From Paenibacillus mellifer (GTDB lineage Bacteria > Bacillota > Bacilli > Paenibacillales > Paenibacillaceae), in the NCBI RefSeq assembly GCF_023195895.1, contig NZ_JALPRK010000013.1, positions 62,001-126,000 on the forward strand: a DNA stretch of 64,000 bases. Reading direction: 5' to 3'. Shown in pieces: positions 26,282 to 35,996 of the stretch; the stretch's first letter is position 1, and each line of letters begins with the position of its first letter. The position numbers and the translations under genes are program-made. The notes under the pieces were generated by a model. That model searched no databases and was not told the DNA's origin. It saw nothing but the letters and a program-made list of their open reading frames with translations.

Positions 26282-26680
26282 TTATCGGGTCGTAAACGTG
26301 CTTTTCATCAAAGACAAGGCGCTTAACATCCCGAAAAAAAAGAATTGCGGATCTCTCACAATCTCGAAATAACCCACAATATAAATCTGTTTGACGTAAA
26401 TCGTGATGATCGGATAAATCAGCAGCAGGAAGCTGGGTACAAATACAAACGCAAACAGCGGACGATGGAACTTCCGCCGGTTCGGGAAGCCGTTCAGGAA
26501 GCTTAAATACAGCCCAAACGCCAATCCGTACACGATTTTGCCGATCAAGCCGTAATCGATTTTATCCAGCGTTTGTGTCTTGTGATTCATCATGTCGGTA
26601 AACTGATTTCCGTAATACATCAGCACCAACGCTCCGAGCATCCAGACGAAATAATAGAAATAACCTTTCGAGTTCTTCAT
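26282..26680 (-). CDS. Unrecognised small membrane protein
   Basis: 132 residues from the ATG at 26680, which I prefer because the frame further up lacks hydrophobic or conserved content. About four hydrophobic segments (YFYYFVWMLGALVLMYYG, IGKIVYGLAFGLYLSFL, FAFVFVPSFLLLIYPII, FFFFGMLSALSLM). Rich in aromatic residues. No domain recognised. It may be cotranscribed with the epimerase gene 34 bases downstream. Confidence 0.6.
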   Translation of the reverse strand: MKNSKGYFYYFVWMLGALVLMYYGNQFTDMMNHKTQTLDKIDYGLIGKIVYGLAFGLYLSFLNGFPNRRKFHRPLFAFVFVPSFLLLIYPIITIYVKQIYIVGYFEIVRDPQFFFFGMLSALSLMKSTFTTR

Positions 26681-26763
26681 GCATCCTACTCTCCCTATGT
26701 ATGGATCAAAACCGTTAACAATCAAATTTTACCATGAAATGCGAGAGAAGCAGGTAAAAAATC

Positions 26764-26794
26764 TAACGGACCCCGATGTCTCTGGAGTCCGTTA
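26764..26794 (-). terminator. Intrinsic terminator
   Basis: TAACGGAC pairs with GTCCGTTA, and the minus strand then reads GATTTTTT. A third GAGTCCGTTA copy occurs at 26827, before the nucleotidyltransferase stop. Confidence 0.75.
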
Positions 26795-26842
26795 TCGATC
26801 CATTTCAAGCATTCTGACTCAAATTAACGTCATCTGAGTCCG

Positions 26843-27466
26843 TTAGAACCTGATGATGTTGCCCGATCCTCTCATGTGCGACGTGTCGCACCTCTCCCTC
26901 TCCTCCTTCTCGACCAGCACTAGCCGCGGCCAGCGGCTGAACCAGGCCTTGCTATTGACACGCTGCCGGAACACAGCGTCATCATGGAAATACGGGCCCT
27001 GCCGGACTTGAAGCGACAAGAGGTCAGCCAAACCCAAAGGCGCAATGATCTCGACCTCTCCCGCAGCGTCTATGCGAGCGCCCACCGCTGTCGCCGTTTC
27101 GGGCCAGCGCTTCATCGCGTCCTCAACCGAGAGGTACGGCGCCACACCATTGCGTAAATGCATGCGCGCCTGATTTTTCGCCGACCAATTTAGCCGCGGG
27201 TTGCGTTCGCGTAACCTTGCATCATAGGTTTTCTCCGCCTCTTCATCCAAACACAACGGATCATAGTAGAGAACATCCACATCATGTAGCGGCGTCCGAA
27301 CAGTATAGCCATGCAGCACATCCCATACAAAGTTGCGGATATAACCGGCGGCGATGCAGCCTTGAGGCAGTCCCAATTCAGCTACGAGCTGCAAATCGGC
27401 CATCATTTCAGGTTGCTGGCGGATCGCTTCACGCAACCCTTCCGCATCGGCAATCTTCTGCCACAT
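26843..27466 (-). CDS. DUF925 nucleotidyltransferase-like protein
   Basis: 207 residues. AAGYIRNFVWDVLHG (about 39-53) followed by PLHDVDVLYYD (D-x-D metal pair) is the DUF925/PF06042 signature of the polymerase-beta-type nucleotidyltransferase superfamily. Target unknown. The ATG at 27466 overlaps the stop of the efflux gene (TGATG); a TTG one codon earlier has slightly better spacing from AGGAGGCG. Last gene of a likely aldo/keto reductase, efflux, nucleotidyltransferase unit. Confidence 0.83.
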   Translation of the reverse strand: MWQKIADAEGLREAIRQQPEMMADLQLVAELGLPQGCIAAGYIRNFVWDVLHGYTVRTPLHDVDVLYYDPLCLDEEAEKTYDARLRERNPRLNWSAKNQARMHLRNGVAPYLSVEDAMKRWPETATAVGARIDAAGEVEIIAPLGLADLLSLQVRQGPYFHDDAVFRQRVNSKAWFSRWPRLVLVEKEERERCDTSHMRGSGNIIRF

Positions 27467-28713
27467 CAACTTGTCGCCTCCTGCTGCTTTAACGCCTCAT
27501 CCTTCGGCAGCAGCACGGCGAGCAGACCGATTAGCGGCAGCAAGGAGCAGATCTGCATGATGAACAGGATGCCCGCCTGGTCGGCGAAGTTGCCAAGCAC
27601 GGCGGAACCCAGTCCGCCAAGACCAAAGGACAAGCCGAAGAACAGGCCTGAGACGAGTCCTACCTTCCCTGGCAACAATTCCTGCGCATACACGACGATG
27701 ATCGAAAATGCCGAGGACATGATAAACCCGGCGATCACGACCAGCACGCCTGACCAAAACAAATTGGCATACGGGAGCAGCAACGAAAACGGCGCAGTCC
27801 CGAGAATGGACACCCAAATGATATTGCGCCGACCATAACGGTCCGCCATCGGCCCGCCGAAGAATGTACCAACCGCCGCTGCGGCCAAGAAAGCAAAAAT
27901 ATACCACTGGGCGGTTTCTTTGGCTACCCCATAATGATCCATTAGGAAAAACGAATAAAACGTCGAGATGCTAATCGAATACACGTTTTTGGAGAACAGT
28001 AGCAGGACCAAAACGGTGATGGCCAGCATCACCTTCCCCCGGCTAAGCCGGCTCTTCGGTTGAGCAGCTCCGCCGCCGGCAACCGCAGATCCGGTAGCCC
28101 GAGGCTTACGTGGCTTCAGATCCTGTCCGCCATACCATCTCGCCACGTAAAACTGGATGACGATCGCGGCGACCGCCGCCAAGGCGAACCAGGCTACGCT
28201 AGTCTGACCCAAAGGGATAAAGATCAAAGCCGACATGATGGGACCTAGAGAAGCACCGATGTTCCCTCCGACCTGAAAAATAGATTGTGCCAGCCCGCGT
28301 CTTGGTCCCGCCGCCAAATAAGCTACGCGCGACGATTCGGGATGGAATACCGACGATCCCAGCCCGATCGAGGTGACCGCGAGCAGGATGAACGCATAGC
28401 TTGGGGCAAACGCCAGCATGATGATGCCCGCCAGGGTAAAGCAAACCCCCAGCGGAAGAATGTACGGCCGAGGCCGGACATCCGAGTACAAGCCCACCAA
28501 AGGCTGAAACACGGACGCCGTCATATTCATGGCGAACGAAATCCAGCCGATTTGCCCATACGATAAGAGGAGCGATTCGCGCAAGACTGGGAACAAGGCG
28601 GGAATCGCCGATTGCATCGTGTCGTTTAATAAGTGCACAGTGCTGATAGCAAATAAAATCGGGTACACCGTGAATGCGGGATTTGCCGCTTTAACGGCCG
28701 TTGTCTGGTTCAT
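27466..28713 (-). CDS. MFS efflux protein, Fsr (fosmidomycin resistance) type
   Basis: 415 residues, 12 membrane segments with a longer central loop. STVHLLNDTMQSAIPALFP, GLGSSVFHPESSRVAYLAAGPRRG and AQSIFQVGGNIG are the hallmarks of the Fsr branch of MFS_1. Fsr exports fosmidomycin in E. coli; the natural substrate is unknown. ATG at 28713 follows GAGGTCAAG. In the 38 bases before it lies a perfect 19-base palindrome that may be its operator. Confidence 0.87.
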   Translation of the reverse strand: MNQTTAVKAANPAFTVYPILFAISTVHLLNDTMQSAIPALFPVLRESLLLSYGQIGWISFAMNMTASVFQPLVGLYSDVRPRPYILPLGVCFTLAGIIMLAFAPSYAFILLAVTSIGLGSSVFHPESSRVAYLAAGPRRGLAQSIFQVGGNIGASLGPIMSALIFIPLGQTSVAWFALAAVAAIVIQFYVARWYGGQDLKPRKPRATGSAVAGGGAAQPKSRLSRGKVMLAITVLVLLLFSKNVYSISISTFYSFFLMDHYGVAKETAQWYIFAFLAAAAVGTFFGGPMADRYGRRNIIWVSILGTAPFSLLLPYANLFWSGVLVVIAGFIMSSAFSIIVVYAQELLPGKVGLVSGLFFGLSFGLGGLGSAVLGNFADQAGILFIMQICSLLPLIGLLAVLLPKDEALKQQEATS

Positions 28714-28731
28714 CTTGACCTCACTTCATCT

Positions 28732-28750
28732 GAATTAAAATGTTTAATTC
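28732..28750. promoter_or_regulatory. Perfect palindrome before the efflux gene
   Basis: GAATTAAA, ATG, TTTAATTC: an 8-bp perfect inverted repeat around three bases, in the short gap between the aldo/keto reductase stop and the efflux start. The form fits a dimeric repressor site of TetR/MarR kind, but no regulator gene is adjacent. Confidence 0.4.
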
Positions 28751-28751
28751 G

Positions 28752-29606
28752 TTATTTGGGAATGTTAGTATCCGGATCCGACCCGAAGCGCTGATTACGG
28801 TTTAACCCGTCAATCGTCAGGATCTCCTCCGTACTCAACTCGAAATCAAAAACATCGGCATTTTCGAGGATCCGCGCTTCTCGCACCGATTTCGGAATGG
28901 TGACCACACCCAGTTGCAAATCCCAACGCAAAATGACCTGGGCCACGGTTTTTCCATACTTCGCGGCGATGTTTAGGAGAGTTTCATGCTCCAACAAATG
29001 GCCTTGACCGAGCGGCGACCAAGCTTCCAGCTGAATGCCCTTATCCGTGCAGTAGCGGAGCAAGTCCTTTTGAGTCAAGTAGGGGTGGAACTCCACTTGA
29101 TTAACCACCGGCACTACCTTCGCTTCAGACAGCAGGTCTTCCAAGTGGTGAATTTGGAAGTTGCTGACGCCAATCGCCCGCACCTTGCCTTCTGCGTACA
29201 CTTTTTCCAGCGCCCGCCATGTCTCCTTATACTTCCCTTTCACCGGCCAATGCACCAGGAATAAGTCCAAATACTCCAGGCCCAAGCGCTTCAGACTGTC
29301 GTCAAAAGACTTCAACGTCGTCTCGTACCCCTGCTCTGAGTTCCAGACCTTCGAGGTGATAAACACCTCTTCCCTCTGAAGGTTATTCTCCTCCAGTGCG
29401 CTCCGGACGGCTTGGCCCACTCCCTCTTCATTCCGATAGGCGGAAGCGGTATCAATACTGCGGTATCCATGGCGGATGGCCGACTTGACGGCTTGCACCA
29501 CTTCATCGCCTTCTTTGGCCTTAAAGACGCCAAGGCCCAGCCAAGGCATTTGAACTCCGTTGTTTAACGTTACGGTATCCTGCAAATGATTAGGCAAAGT
29601 TGACAT
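28752..29606 (-). CDS. Aldo/keto reductase, YvgN/glyoxal reductase type
   Basis: 284 residues. AKR family signatures: GLGVFKAKEGDE and IRHGYRSIDTASAYRNEEGVG (catalytic D and Y), LVHWPVKGKYK (catalytic His), GVSNFQIHHLEDLL and IPKSVREARILEN (NADPH site). Close to AKR5G YvgN/YtbE, which reduce glyoxal and methylglyoxal. Start at the ATG at 29606, after GAGGAGG; the longer frame to 29720 crosses the terminator of the sigma gene. Likely heads a unit with the Fsr-type efflux gene. Confidence 0.9.
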   Translation of the reverse strand: MSTLPNHLQDTVTLNNGVQMPWLGLGVFKAKEGDEVVQAVKSAIRHGYRSIDTASAYRNEEGVGQAVRSALEENNLQREEVFITSKVWNSEQGYETTLKSFDDSLKRLGLEYLDLFLVHWPVKGKYKETWRALEKVYAEGKVRAIGVSNFQIHHLEDLLSEAKVVPVVNQVEFHPYLTQKDLLRYCTDKGIQLEAWSPLGQGHLLEHETLLNIAAKYGKTVAQVILRWDLQLGVVTIPKSVREARILENADVFDFELSTEEILTIDGLNRNQRFGSDPDTNIPK

Positions 29607-29692
29607 AAGTTCCGTCCTCCTCTTCTCAAAAGGCGATTTCTGGTAATATCCTACATCAAAAGGGCCTAAATGAACAGGGAACAAAAGCAAAA

Positions 29693-29710
29693 GACTGCCC
29701 GAAGGCAGCC
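29693..29710 (-). terminator. Intrinsic terminator of the ECF sigma gene
   Basis: GGCTGCC/GGGCAGTC hairpin with a TTC-type loop followed on the minus strand by TTTTGCTTTTG, 25 bases past the sigma gene stop. Confidence 0.75.
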
Positions 29711-29734
29711 TCTTGAGCATCGATATAAAGAGTA

Positions 29735-30226
29735 TCAGGCCGTTTCGCGGGACCGGCGCAGCTTTTGTCTGGCGCGGTACAACACGATTTTGAAATGAGA
29801 TAACGAGATGCCCATGAGATCCGCCGATTCCTGATAGGAAAATCCATGCACATCGTACAGTAGCACCGCATGCTGCTGATTGGGCTGAAGCAAGGACAAT
29901 TGCGCGTAGAGTTCCCGACGGTTCTCCTCGCCGAGCACGGATTTTTCCGGGGTATCCTCGCTTGGATAACGATGAAAAAATTCATTTTCGTAAGTAGATG
30001 ACCGGCTTTCCTTGCGCAACAAATCGATATAGGCATTGTGGGCAACACGAAGCAGCCAAGCCTTAGCCCTTTTCCCCTCCGCCTCGTGAAGGTGCATCAA
30101 CGCCCGGCAGAAGGTCTCCTGCATTAAATCCTCGGCGATATGTGAGTTGCGGCACATGCTATACAAATATCGAAATACGTCATTTTTATATTCGCGGTAA
30201 AGTAAATCCATAGAACGAGTCTTCAT
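29735..30226 (-). CDS. ECF sigma factor, SigM-like
   Basis: 163 residues. Region 2 is clear (YREYKNDVFRYLYSM ... DLMQETFCRALMHLH ... AWLLRVAHNAYIDLLRK) and region 4 follows a short linker (LQPNQQHAVLLYDVHGFSYQESADLMGIS ... VLYRARQKLRR). Similar in build to B. subtilis SigM, which answers cell-envelope stress. The ATG at 30226 has GAGGAAG upstream. No anti-sigma gene is found on either side: downstream is an aldo/keto reductase after a terminator, upstream a histidine kinase end. I could not find a convincing ECF-type promoter in 30227-30389. Confidence 0.9.
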   Translation of the reverse strand: MKTRSMDLLYREYKNDVFRYLYSMCRNSHIAEDLMQETFCRALMHLHEAEGKRAKAWLLRVAHNAYIDLLRKESRSSTYENEFFHRYPSEDTPEKSVLGEENRRELYAQLSLLQPNQQHAVLLYDVHGFSYQESADLMGISLSHFKIVLYRARQKLRRSRETA

Positions 30227-30391
30227 TTAGTAGCTTCCTCACTTTCTCTCCCAGCTTTCAGGGCAAGTCGATCTTTCTCTTTATCATGATCTTTTCCTTG
30301 CTTCGTCCATTATGCCGAATAGAGTTTGCGTCCCGTCTAAGAAATTGTTAAGTTTTCCTTAAGAATTTACTGCATTTTCGTTAAACAAAAA

Positions 30392-30407
30392 GACGCCTTA
30401 CGGCGTC
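30392..30407 (-). terminator. Intrinsic terminator overlapping the kinase stop
   Basis: GACGCC/GGCGTC stem with a 4-base loop and TTTTTG after it on the minus strand; its base overlaps the last codon of the kinase gene. Confidence 0.75.
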
Positions 30408-31521
30408 ATGGAGTAAATCCAGATGAATTTTTCGCGCTGTCTCGGTGCAGACGGACCGTAAAAGCCGTGCGGTATTCGTTACTGTCTGCGGAGATCGCGC
30501 CATGATGCAGATCAACGATATGCTTGGCGATCGCGAGACCGATGCCGGAGCCGCCCGTATGGGAGGCACGCGACTTCTCTACGCGGTAGAATCGGTCAAA
30601 CAGATGCGGCAAATCCGCCGTCGGAATCGGGTCGCCGTAATTGACGACCTCTGTGACGATCTCATCGCCTTCCTGCCAGCCGCGAATGTCCAAATATTTA
30701 CCGTCGTGCCCGTACCGAATGGCATTGGTAATCAGATTCTCGTAAACCCGGCGAAGCTTGTCCCCGTCTGCTTGAACGTAAAGCGGCCCTTGCAGGTACA
30801 ACCGGCATTCCATTCCGTTCTCCTGCAGTTGCCAGCCGAAATGAGCGGCCATTTGATGGAGCATTTCCACGAGATTAATCCGCGTGAATTGCAGCTTCAT
30901 CTCTTTGTTCTGCATGCGGGTGTACTCGAACAAGTCTTGCAGGAGCTGCTTCAACCGAAGCGATTCCTCATAGGCCATGCTGACGTAATAACGCAGCTCG
31001 ACCTCGTCGCGATAACGATCCTCCTCGATCAGCCCCAAATAACCGGTAATCGAAGTAAGCGGGGTGCGCAAATCATGGGATACGTTCGTGATCAGCTCAT
31101 TTTTGGTTTGCTCTGCCCGCCGCTCGTCTTCAATGGAAGTGACCAGCCGATCGACCATGCGATTGATGTCGGTGGCGAGCTGACCAAGTTGACCAACGTT
31201 CTCCACAGGGATTTTTCGCACGGAGCCGGCTTCAATTTTATGTACTTCCTCAATTAGCAGCTCCAAATATTTCTTCTCGTGGCGGCGAATGCTGCGGCGA
31301 TAGAAATACAATGAAAACAACATCAGGATCGGCACGCCCGTCAAATAATACGCTTCCGGGAAACCGATATTACGGTTAATCCATAGGACGACGTTGTATA
31401 CCGTCATGCTCGGGAAGAAGAAAAAGAACAGCCGCGCCAGCAAAATGAGCAGGAACAGCGAGATTAACGAAGCGACGATCGTCCAAAACAACCAGGCTAA
31501 AAAACGCAGGCTAGCTTTCAA
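30406..31521 (-). CDS. Sensor histidine kinase (HisKA type)
   Basis: 371 residues. Two membrane segments (about 12-35 and 58-75) enclose a very short outside loop, then a HAMP-like linker, the phospho-acceptor His in NVSHDLRTPLTS, and an HATPase with N box ENLITNAIRYG, FDRFYRVEKSR and G-G-S-G-I-G-L. The small external part places it with intramembrane-sensing kinases, which often watch the cell wall or antibiotic damage. The TTG at 31521 overlaps the end of the regulator gene by 11 bases, so the pair is coupled. Confidence 0.9.
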   Translation of the reverse strand: MKASLRFLAWLFWTIVASLISLFLLILLARLFFFFFPSMTVYNVVLWINRNIGFPEAYYLTGVPILMLFSLYFYRRSIRRHEKKYLELLIEEVHKIEAGSVRKIPVENVGQLGQLATDINRMVDRLVTSIEDERRAEQTKNELITNVSHDLRTPLTSITGYLGLIEEDRYRDEVELRYYVSMAYEESLRLKQLLQDLFEYTRMQNKEMKLQFTRINLVEMLHQMAAHFGWQLQENGMECRLYLQGPLYVQADGDKLRRVYENLITNAIRYGHDGKYLDIRGWQEGDEIVTEVVNYGDPIPTADLPHLFDRFYRVEKSRASHTGGSGIGLAIAKHIVDLHHGAISADSNEYRTAFTVRLHRDSAKNSSGFTP

Positions 31522-32215
31522 GTTTGTAGCCGACCCCCCATACGGTACGAATCAGCTTCTCCCCGTCCATTTCCTTCTCCAGCTTGTCCCGGAGACGACT
31601 GATATGCACCGTTACGGAATTGCTGCTATCCAGATACTTATCCTTCCAAATCAGCTCGAAGATCTCCTCGGAGCCAAACACCCGACCGGGATGGCTGGCC
31701 AGCAAATACAGAATGCCGAATTCGATCGGCGTCAGCTTCAGCGGGTTGCCATCCACCGTCGCAGAATGTGTTTCTTTATCAATCGAAAGCGAAGCAATTT
31801 TGATGATATGCTCCTGCGACGTCTGCGGCGATCCCGCCGGTTGTGCTGCGTAAGAGGAACGGCGAAGCAGCGACTTCACGCGAGCGACCAGCTCCAGTGG
31901 ATTAAACGGCTTCACCATATAATCATCCGCTCCGGTCATCAGCCCGGTAATCTTATCCATATCGCCGTCCCTCGCGCTTAACATGAGGATTGGCGTAGTC
32001 TGCGATTCGCGAATCTTCATACAGACGGAGATACCGTCAAGGCCGGGAAGCATGACGTCCAGGATCACCAAATCCACTTCATCCTGCTCGGTGATCTCCA
32101 GCGCCCGCAAACCGTCCTCCGCCTTCAATACATCATAACCTTCGTTCGTTAAATATATCTCGATCAGTTTTGCGATTTTTTCATCATCATCGACAATCAA
32201 AATTCGTTTACTCAT
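31511..32215 (-). CDS. OmpR/PhoB-type response regulator
   Basis: 234 residues from the ATG at 32215. Receiver domain with acidic DDD at 9-11, phosphorylatable Asp in VILDVMLPG and Lys in VKPFNP; C-terminal winged helix with TPIEFGILYLLASHPGRVFGSEEI and VHISRLRDKLE. It partners the overlapping kinase and resembles VanR/YcbL-type regulators. No obvious target gene is attached; the operon consists of just the pair. Confidence 0.92.
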   Translation of the reverse strand: MSKRILIVDDDEKIAKLIEIYLTNEGYDVLKAEDGLRALEITEQDEVDLVILDVMLPGLDGISVCMKIRESQTTPILMLSARDGDMDKITGLMTGADDYMVKPFNPLELVARVKSLLRRSSYAAQPAGSPQTSQEHIIKIASLSIDKETHSATVDGNPLKLTPIEFGILYLLASHPGRVFGSEEIFELIWKDKYLDSSNSVTVHISRLRDKLEKEMDGEKLIRTVWGVGYKLES

Positions 32216-32318
32216 TGATCCAATCATCCTTTATTTGAGCTGGTTAGACACGAGCACAGTAACATCATACCATGTCTATTGCCCCCAGATACAAATAAAA
32301 GGTTACAATTTCCCCCGG

Positions 32319-33383
32319 TTATGGTTTCCAGCGGAAAGGGATGGCGACCCTGAAACTGGTGCCTTTTCCGAACTCGGAGGCGACACCGATCTCCCCTTCA
32401 TGGATGTCCACGATTTTCTTGACAATGGAGAGGCCCAGCCCGCTGCCTCCGCTGCTGCGTGTGCGGGATTTATCCGCTTTGTAGAAACGCTCGAAGATAT
32501 GGACCAAATCCGGCTCGGATATGCCAATCCCGTTATCTATCACGGTGACCACCGCCTTGTCCTCTTCGGTCGTCAAGTAAATTCCAATCTCCCCGCCCTC
32601 AGGCGTAAATTTGATACTATTGTGCAGCAAATTCATCCACACCTGGCTTAGCAGGTCTTCGGCCCCTTCGACCTCAAGCTCGCTGACATCCAACTGAATT
32701 TGAATGTTCTTGGCAAGCCATTGGGGTTCACAGGCCAGCACCACGTTTTGAAGCTGGCGGTCGAGCCGAAAGCGGTTCGTCTGCATCGAGACTCGGTCCG
32801 TCTCGAGGGAGGACAATTTAAGCAAATTATCGCTCATCTGCGACAAACGGCGGCTCTCCGATTCGATGATCTCCAGGTAGTGGTCGCGTTTCTCTGGAGT
32901 CAGATCCGGCCTTCGCAACGCTCTGGCAAATCCGCGAATCGAAGTCAGCGGTGATTGGATCTCATGTGAGACATTGGAGATGAAGTCCTGACGCATCGAT
33001 TCCATTTGCCCAAGGGCTCCAGCCATTTCGTTAATGCTGTTCACGATGGTTTCGAACTCTCTCAACCTCTCGAAGCCCTCCAACCGAACGGTAAAGTCCC
33101 CCTTAGCGATGCGGCGTATCCCGTCGATAATGGCATTCAGCATTTTCAGTTGATGAGGTCGTAACAGAAGGGAAAGCAGAAATACGATCACGAAAAATAA
33201 CAAGACTCCAAGAACTACACTCAGCAGATCCATGACATATGCAGAAAATGGGGGCCCTGCCTTTCGGTATATTGCCGAGGTGATCCAGCGGGCGAAGGTC
33301 CAGGTCGCTCCAAATCCAATGAAAATGACAAGGACCTGGCCGATTCGAAGCAACGTCTTACCTACTCTCCTCCAGAAAGTCAA
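32319..33383 (-). CDS. Sensor histidine kinase with HAMP domain
   Basis: 354 residues. Two membrane segments near residues 12-33 and 50-75, HAMP domain (IRRIAKGDFTVRLEGF), phospho-acceptor His in NVSHEIQSPLTS, ATPase boxes LLHNSIKFTPEGG, DNGIGI and GGSGLGLSIVKK. The TTG at 33383 overlaps the regulator's stop (TTGA), and GGAGGT lies nine bases upstream; a GTG at 33392 sits on that ribosome site. It closes an operon of ABC exporter, regulator and kinase. The HQ-x-P start of the H box (HEIQSP) is a small change from the usual HELRTP. Confidence 0.9.
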   Translation of the reverse strand: MTFWRRVGKTLLRIGQVLVIFIGFGATWTFARWITSAIYRKAGPPFSAYVMDLLSVVLGVLLFFVIVFLLSLLLRPHQLKMLNAIIDGIRRIAKGDFTVRLEGFERLREFETIVNSINEMAGALGQMESMRQDFISNVSHEIQSPLTSIRGFARALRRPDLTPEKRDHYLEIIESESRRLSQMSDNLLKLSSLETDRVSMQTNRFRLDRQLQNVVLACEPQWLAKNIQIQLDVSELEVEGAEDLLSQVWMNLLHNSIKFTPEGGEIGIYLTTEEDKAVVTVIDNGIGISEPDLVHIFERFYKADKSRTRSSGGSGLGLSIVKKIVDIHEGEIGVASEFGKGTSFRVAIPFRWKP

Positions 33384-34060
33384 CGTTCGCACACCTCCAG
33401 TCGGTAGCCCAGTCCACGAATCGTGCGGATTTTGAAACCGAAGGTCTCTTCGGGGAACCGTTCGCGCAATCGATTGATATGCACGTCGAGCGTGCGTTCA
33501 TTGCCCTCGAAATCATACCCCCAAATTCCCTCGATCAACTGCTCTCGGGTGAGGGTGCGCCCCGCATGACTGCCCAGCTTAAACAGCAGCTCGAATTCCT
33601 TGAGCGGCAGCGTAAAGCGATCTTCGCCGCAATCCGTTTCAAACGTCTTGCGATTCATTCGCAGCGAACCGATCGTCACGGTCTGGGAGATCGACACCTG
33701 GTAGCGCTTGAGCAACGCCTTCACCCTTGCGACAAGCTCTGCGGGTTCAAACGGCTTGACGAGATAATCGTCCGTACCCAGCTCAAAGCCCTTAACCACT
33801 TGTCGGGTTTCTCCCTTAGCTGTCAGCATAAGCAGCGGCATCTCATAATCTCGGCGCAGCTCCCGGCATAACTCCCAGCCGTCCATCTCCGGCATCATGA
33901 TGTCCAGAATGACCATGTCGATCCTTTCCGATTCCACCAGTGATAAAGCCTCACGACCATTCCCCGCTTCCAGGATCTGATCCATCCCCGCTTCCTCCAG
34001 GAAGAGACGAACCAGTTCCCGAATATGCTGATCATCGTCAACGACGAGAATTTTAGCCAT
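33380..34060 (-). CDS. OmpR-type response regulator
   Basis: 226 residues. Receiver with DDDQH, phospho-Asp in [12 protein letters not shown] and Lys in VKPFEP; winged helix with [25 protein letters not shown] and [11 protein letters not shown]. The ATG at 34060 follows GGGAAGGATC and overlaps the ABC exporter stop, so all three genes form one unit: exporter, regulator, kinase. By analogy the system senses a toxic compound or membrane state and sets the exporter level; inferred. Confidence 0.92.
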   Translation of the reverse strand: MAKILVVDDDQHIRELVRLFLEEAGMDQILEAGNGREALSLVESERIDMVILDIMMPEMDGWELCRELRRDYEMPLLMLTAKGETRQVVKGFELGTDDYLVKPFEPAELVARVKALLKRYQVSISQTVTIGSLRMNRKTFETDCGEDRFTLPLKEFELLFKLGSHAGRTLTREQLIEGIWGYDFEGNERTLDVHINRLRERFPEETFGFKIRTIRGLGYRLEVCER

Positions 34061-35885
34061 GATCCTTCCCTTCTTCCTCGTTCGTGAACTCCTCCGACTG
34101 TTCGGCGCTTGCGGCGATTTGCAACTGCTGCGAGGCAAATTCACGATACATGGCATGTTGGTGCAGCAGTTGATCGTGAGTTCCCCGCCCTGTCACTTTT
34201 CCTTTTTCGATAAAAATCAACTGGTCCGCTCCAACAACGGTGGACAAACGGTGAGCGATGACGATCGTCGTCCGGCCTTGCATCAGATTTTTGAGAGCCT
34301 TCTGCACGACAAATTCCGAGCGACTGTCCAGACTGGAGGTGGCTTCGTCCAGCATGAGGATTTTTGGATCGCGCAGCAATGCCCGCGCAATGGCGATCCG
34401 CTGCCGCTGTCCGCCGGACAGCTTGACCCCGCGTTCGCCCACATCGGTATCGACCCCGTTTGGCAGCTCAGCGATAAAGCCGTCAGCATAAGCCATCTTC
34501 GCGGCTTGTTGTAGTTCCGCTTCGCTAATTTCACGCTCGATGCCATAACAAAGATTCTCACGGATTGTTCCGGCAATAATCGGGCTCTCCTGAGATACGT
34601 ACCCGATCATGCCGCGCCAGGAGCGCAGTGTAAACGAATCGATCGGTTCTTCCCCCAGTCGGATGGTGCCACGCTGCGGCACATAAAACCGCTCCAATAA
34701 GGAGAACAACGTCGTTTTTCCGCCACCGCTGGGGCCGACCACTGCCGTTACTGTCCCCGGCTCCATCGTAAAAGAAACCTCCTGGAGCACCGGCTCGTCC
34801 GGCTTATACCCGAAGGTGATCCCGTCCACGATCAATGGCCGGTCAGCCTTCGTGATCTCTTGTCCTTCACCGAAAGGCTCCTCCTCCGCATCCAGCGTTT
34901 GGAGAATCCGTTCGGTCGCTCCTTTCGCTTTCTGCAACTGGGTGAAGAACGTCGTGAGCTGTGTCATCGGCATAACGATCTGCACAAGGTACAAAATAAA
35001 CGCCACCAATTCCCCGGCGGTCAACCCGCCGCTCGCAACCTGCATCCCGCCGTAGCCGATGACTACGACAAGCAGCATCATCATAACGAAGGCCATGAAC
35101 GGACTGATCCAAGCCATAACTTTACCTTCGCGCACCCCGAAGGAAAGCAGCTTTCCGATCGCCTGGCTACCACTTTCGTACTCCTTCCGCTCCGCGTTTG
35201 AAGACTTAACCAACCGAATTTCCGATAGGACCTGGCTCAAAACCGCCGTAAAAGAGGCCGTCTCGTCTTGCATGGCGAGCGAAATTTTATACATCGTTCG
35301 ACCTAACGGCACGAGGATCAACGCGGCCAAAGGAATCACCGCAAACATGATTAGGGTCATTTTCCAGTTCAAATAGAACAAGACGGCCACCGCGCCGAGG
35401 ATGGAGATGATCCCGCTGAAAAAGCCGGCCACCTGCTCGGAGATCAGCGACTTTATGATCCCGGTGTCATTCGTCATCCGGCTGACCGATTCCCCAGTCC
35501 GGTTATTATCGAAGTAGGATACCGGCAAGCGAAGCATCTTCCTCCATAATCGATCCCGGAGGCCGGCAACCATACGCTGTCCCGTATAATTCAACAGAAA
35601 TATCGATAAACCTGAAGCGACGGACATCCCGATGAATGCGACGCCGATCCAGACGATTTGCATGCCGCTGATCGAAGACAGTGAAAAGCCGTCGACGAGG
35701 TTCTTCGTGAACATGGGGATCACGAGGCTGACCAGTGTTGACAGCAAACTAAGCACAATCGCCACGGCAAACAAACGCAGAGGTGGCTTCGTTTCCCGAA
35801 GAAGACGAATAAAGGCTTTGGAGCCAACCCCTCCGTTGCTCACGATACGATCGGTTTCCGTCGTTGTTGCGTTATTCCTTGGCAT
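34053..35885 (-). CDS. ABC exporter, fused permease-ATPase (BmrA/MsbA type)
   Basis: 610 residues from the ATG at 35885 (GGGAAGAG upstream). Six membrane segments (ABC_membrane, about 30-320) then ATPase: Walker [11 protein letters not shown] loop YVSQESPI, signature [16 protein letters not shown], Walker [13 protein letters not shown], switch His AHRLSTV. Homodimeric multidrug or lipid exporter of the BmrA kind. First gene of an operon with its own two-component system. A 50-residue charged tail follows the ATPase ([16 protein letters not shown]). Confidence 0.9.
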   Translation of the reverse strand: MPRNNATTTETDRIVSNGGVGSKAFIRLLRETKPPLRLFAVAIVLSLLSTLVSLVIPMFTKNLVDGFSLSSISGMQIVWIGVAFIGMSVASGLSIFLLNYTGQRMVAGLRDRLWRKMLRLPVSYFDNNRTGESVSRMTNDTGIIKSLISEQVAGFFSGIISILGAVAVLFYLNWKMTLIMFAVIPLAALILVPLGRTMYKISLAMQDETASFTAVLSQVLSEIRLVKSSNAERKEYESGSQAIGKLLSFGVREGKVMAWISPFMAFVMMMLLVVVIGYGGMQVASGGLTAGELVAFILYLVQIVMPMTQLTTFFTQLQKAKGATERILQTLDAEEEPFGEGQEITKADRPLIVDGITFGYKPDEPVLQEVSFTMEPGTVTAVVGPSGGGKTTLFSLLERFYVPQRGTIRLGEEPIDSFTLRSWRGMIGYVSQESPIIAGTIRENLCYGIEREISEAELQQAAKMAYADGFIAELPNGVDTDVGERGVKLSGGQRQRIAIARALLRDPKILMLDEATSSLDSRSEFVVQKALKNLMQGRTTIVIAHRLSTVVGADQLIFIEKGKVTGRGTHDQLLHQHAMYREFASQQLQIAASAEQSEEFTNEEEGKDHG

Positions 35886-35996
35886 GAGATTCTCTTCCCT
35901 TCTATCTCTATCTGAAGCAAGATGAGCCGAGTACATCGACTCTAGGAAAAGACTACATTGGGAATGTAAACTGAAGTTAAATCAAACGTGGTGAGA

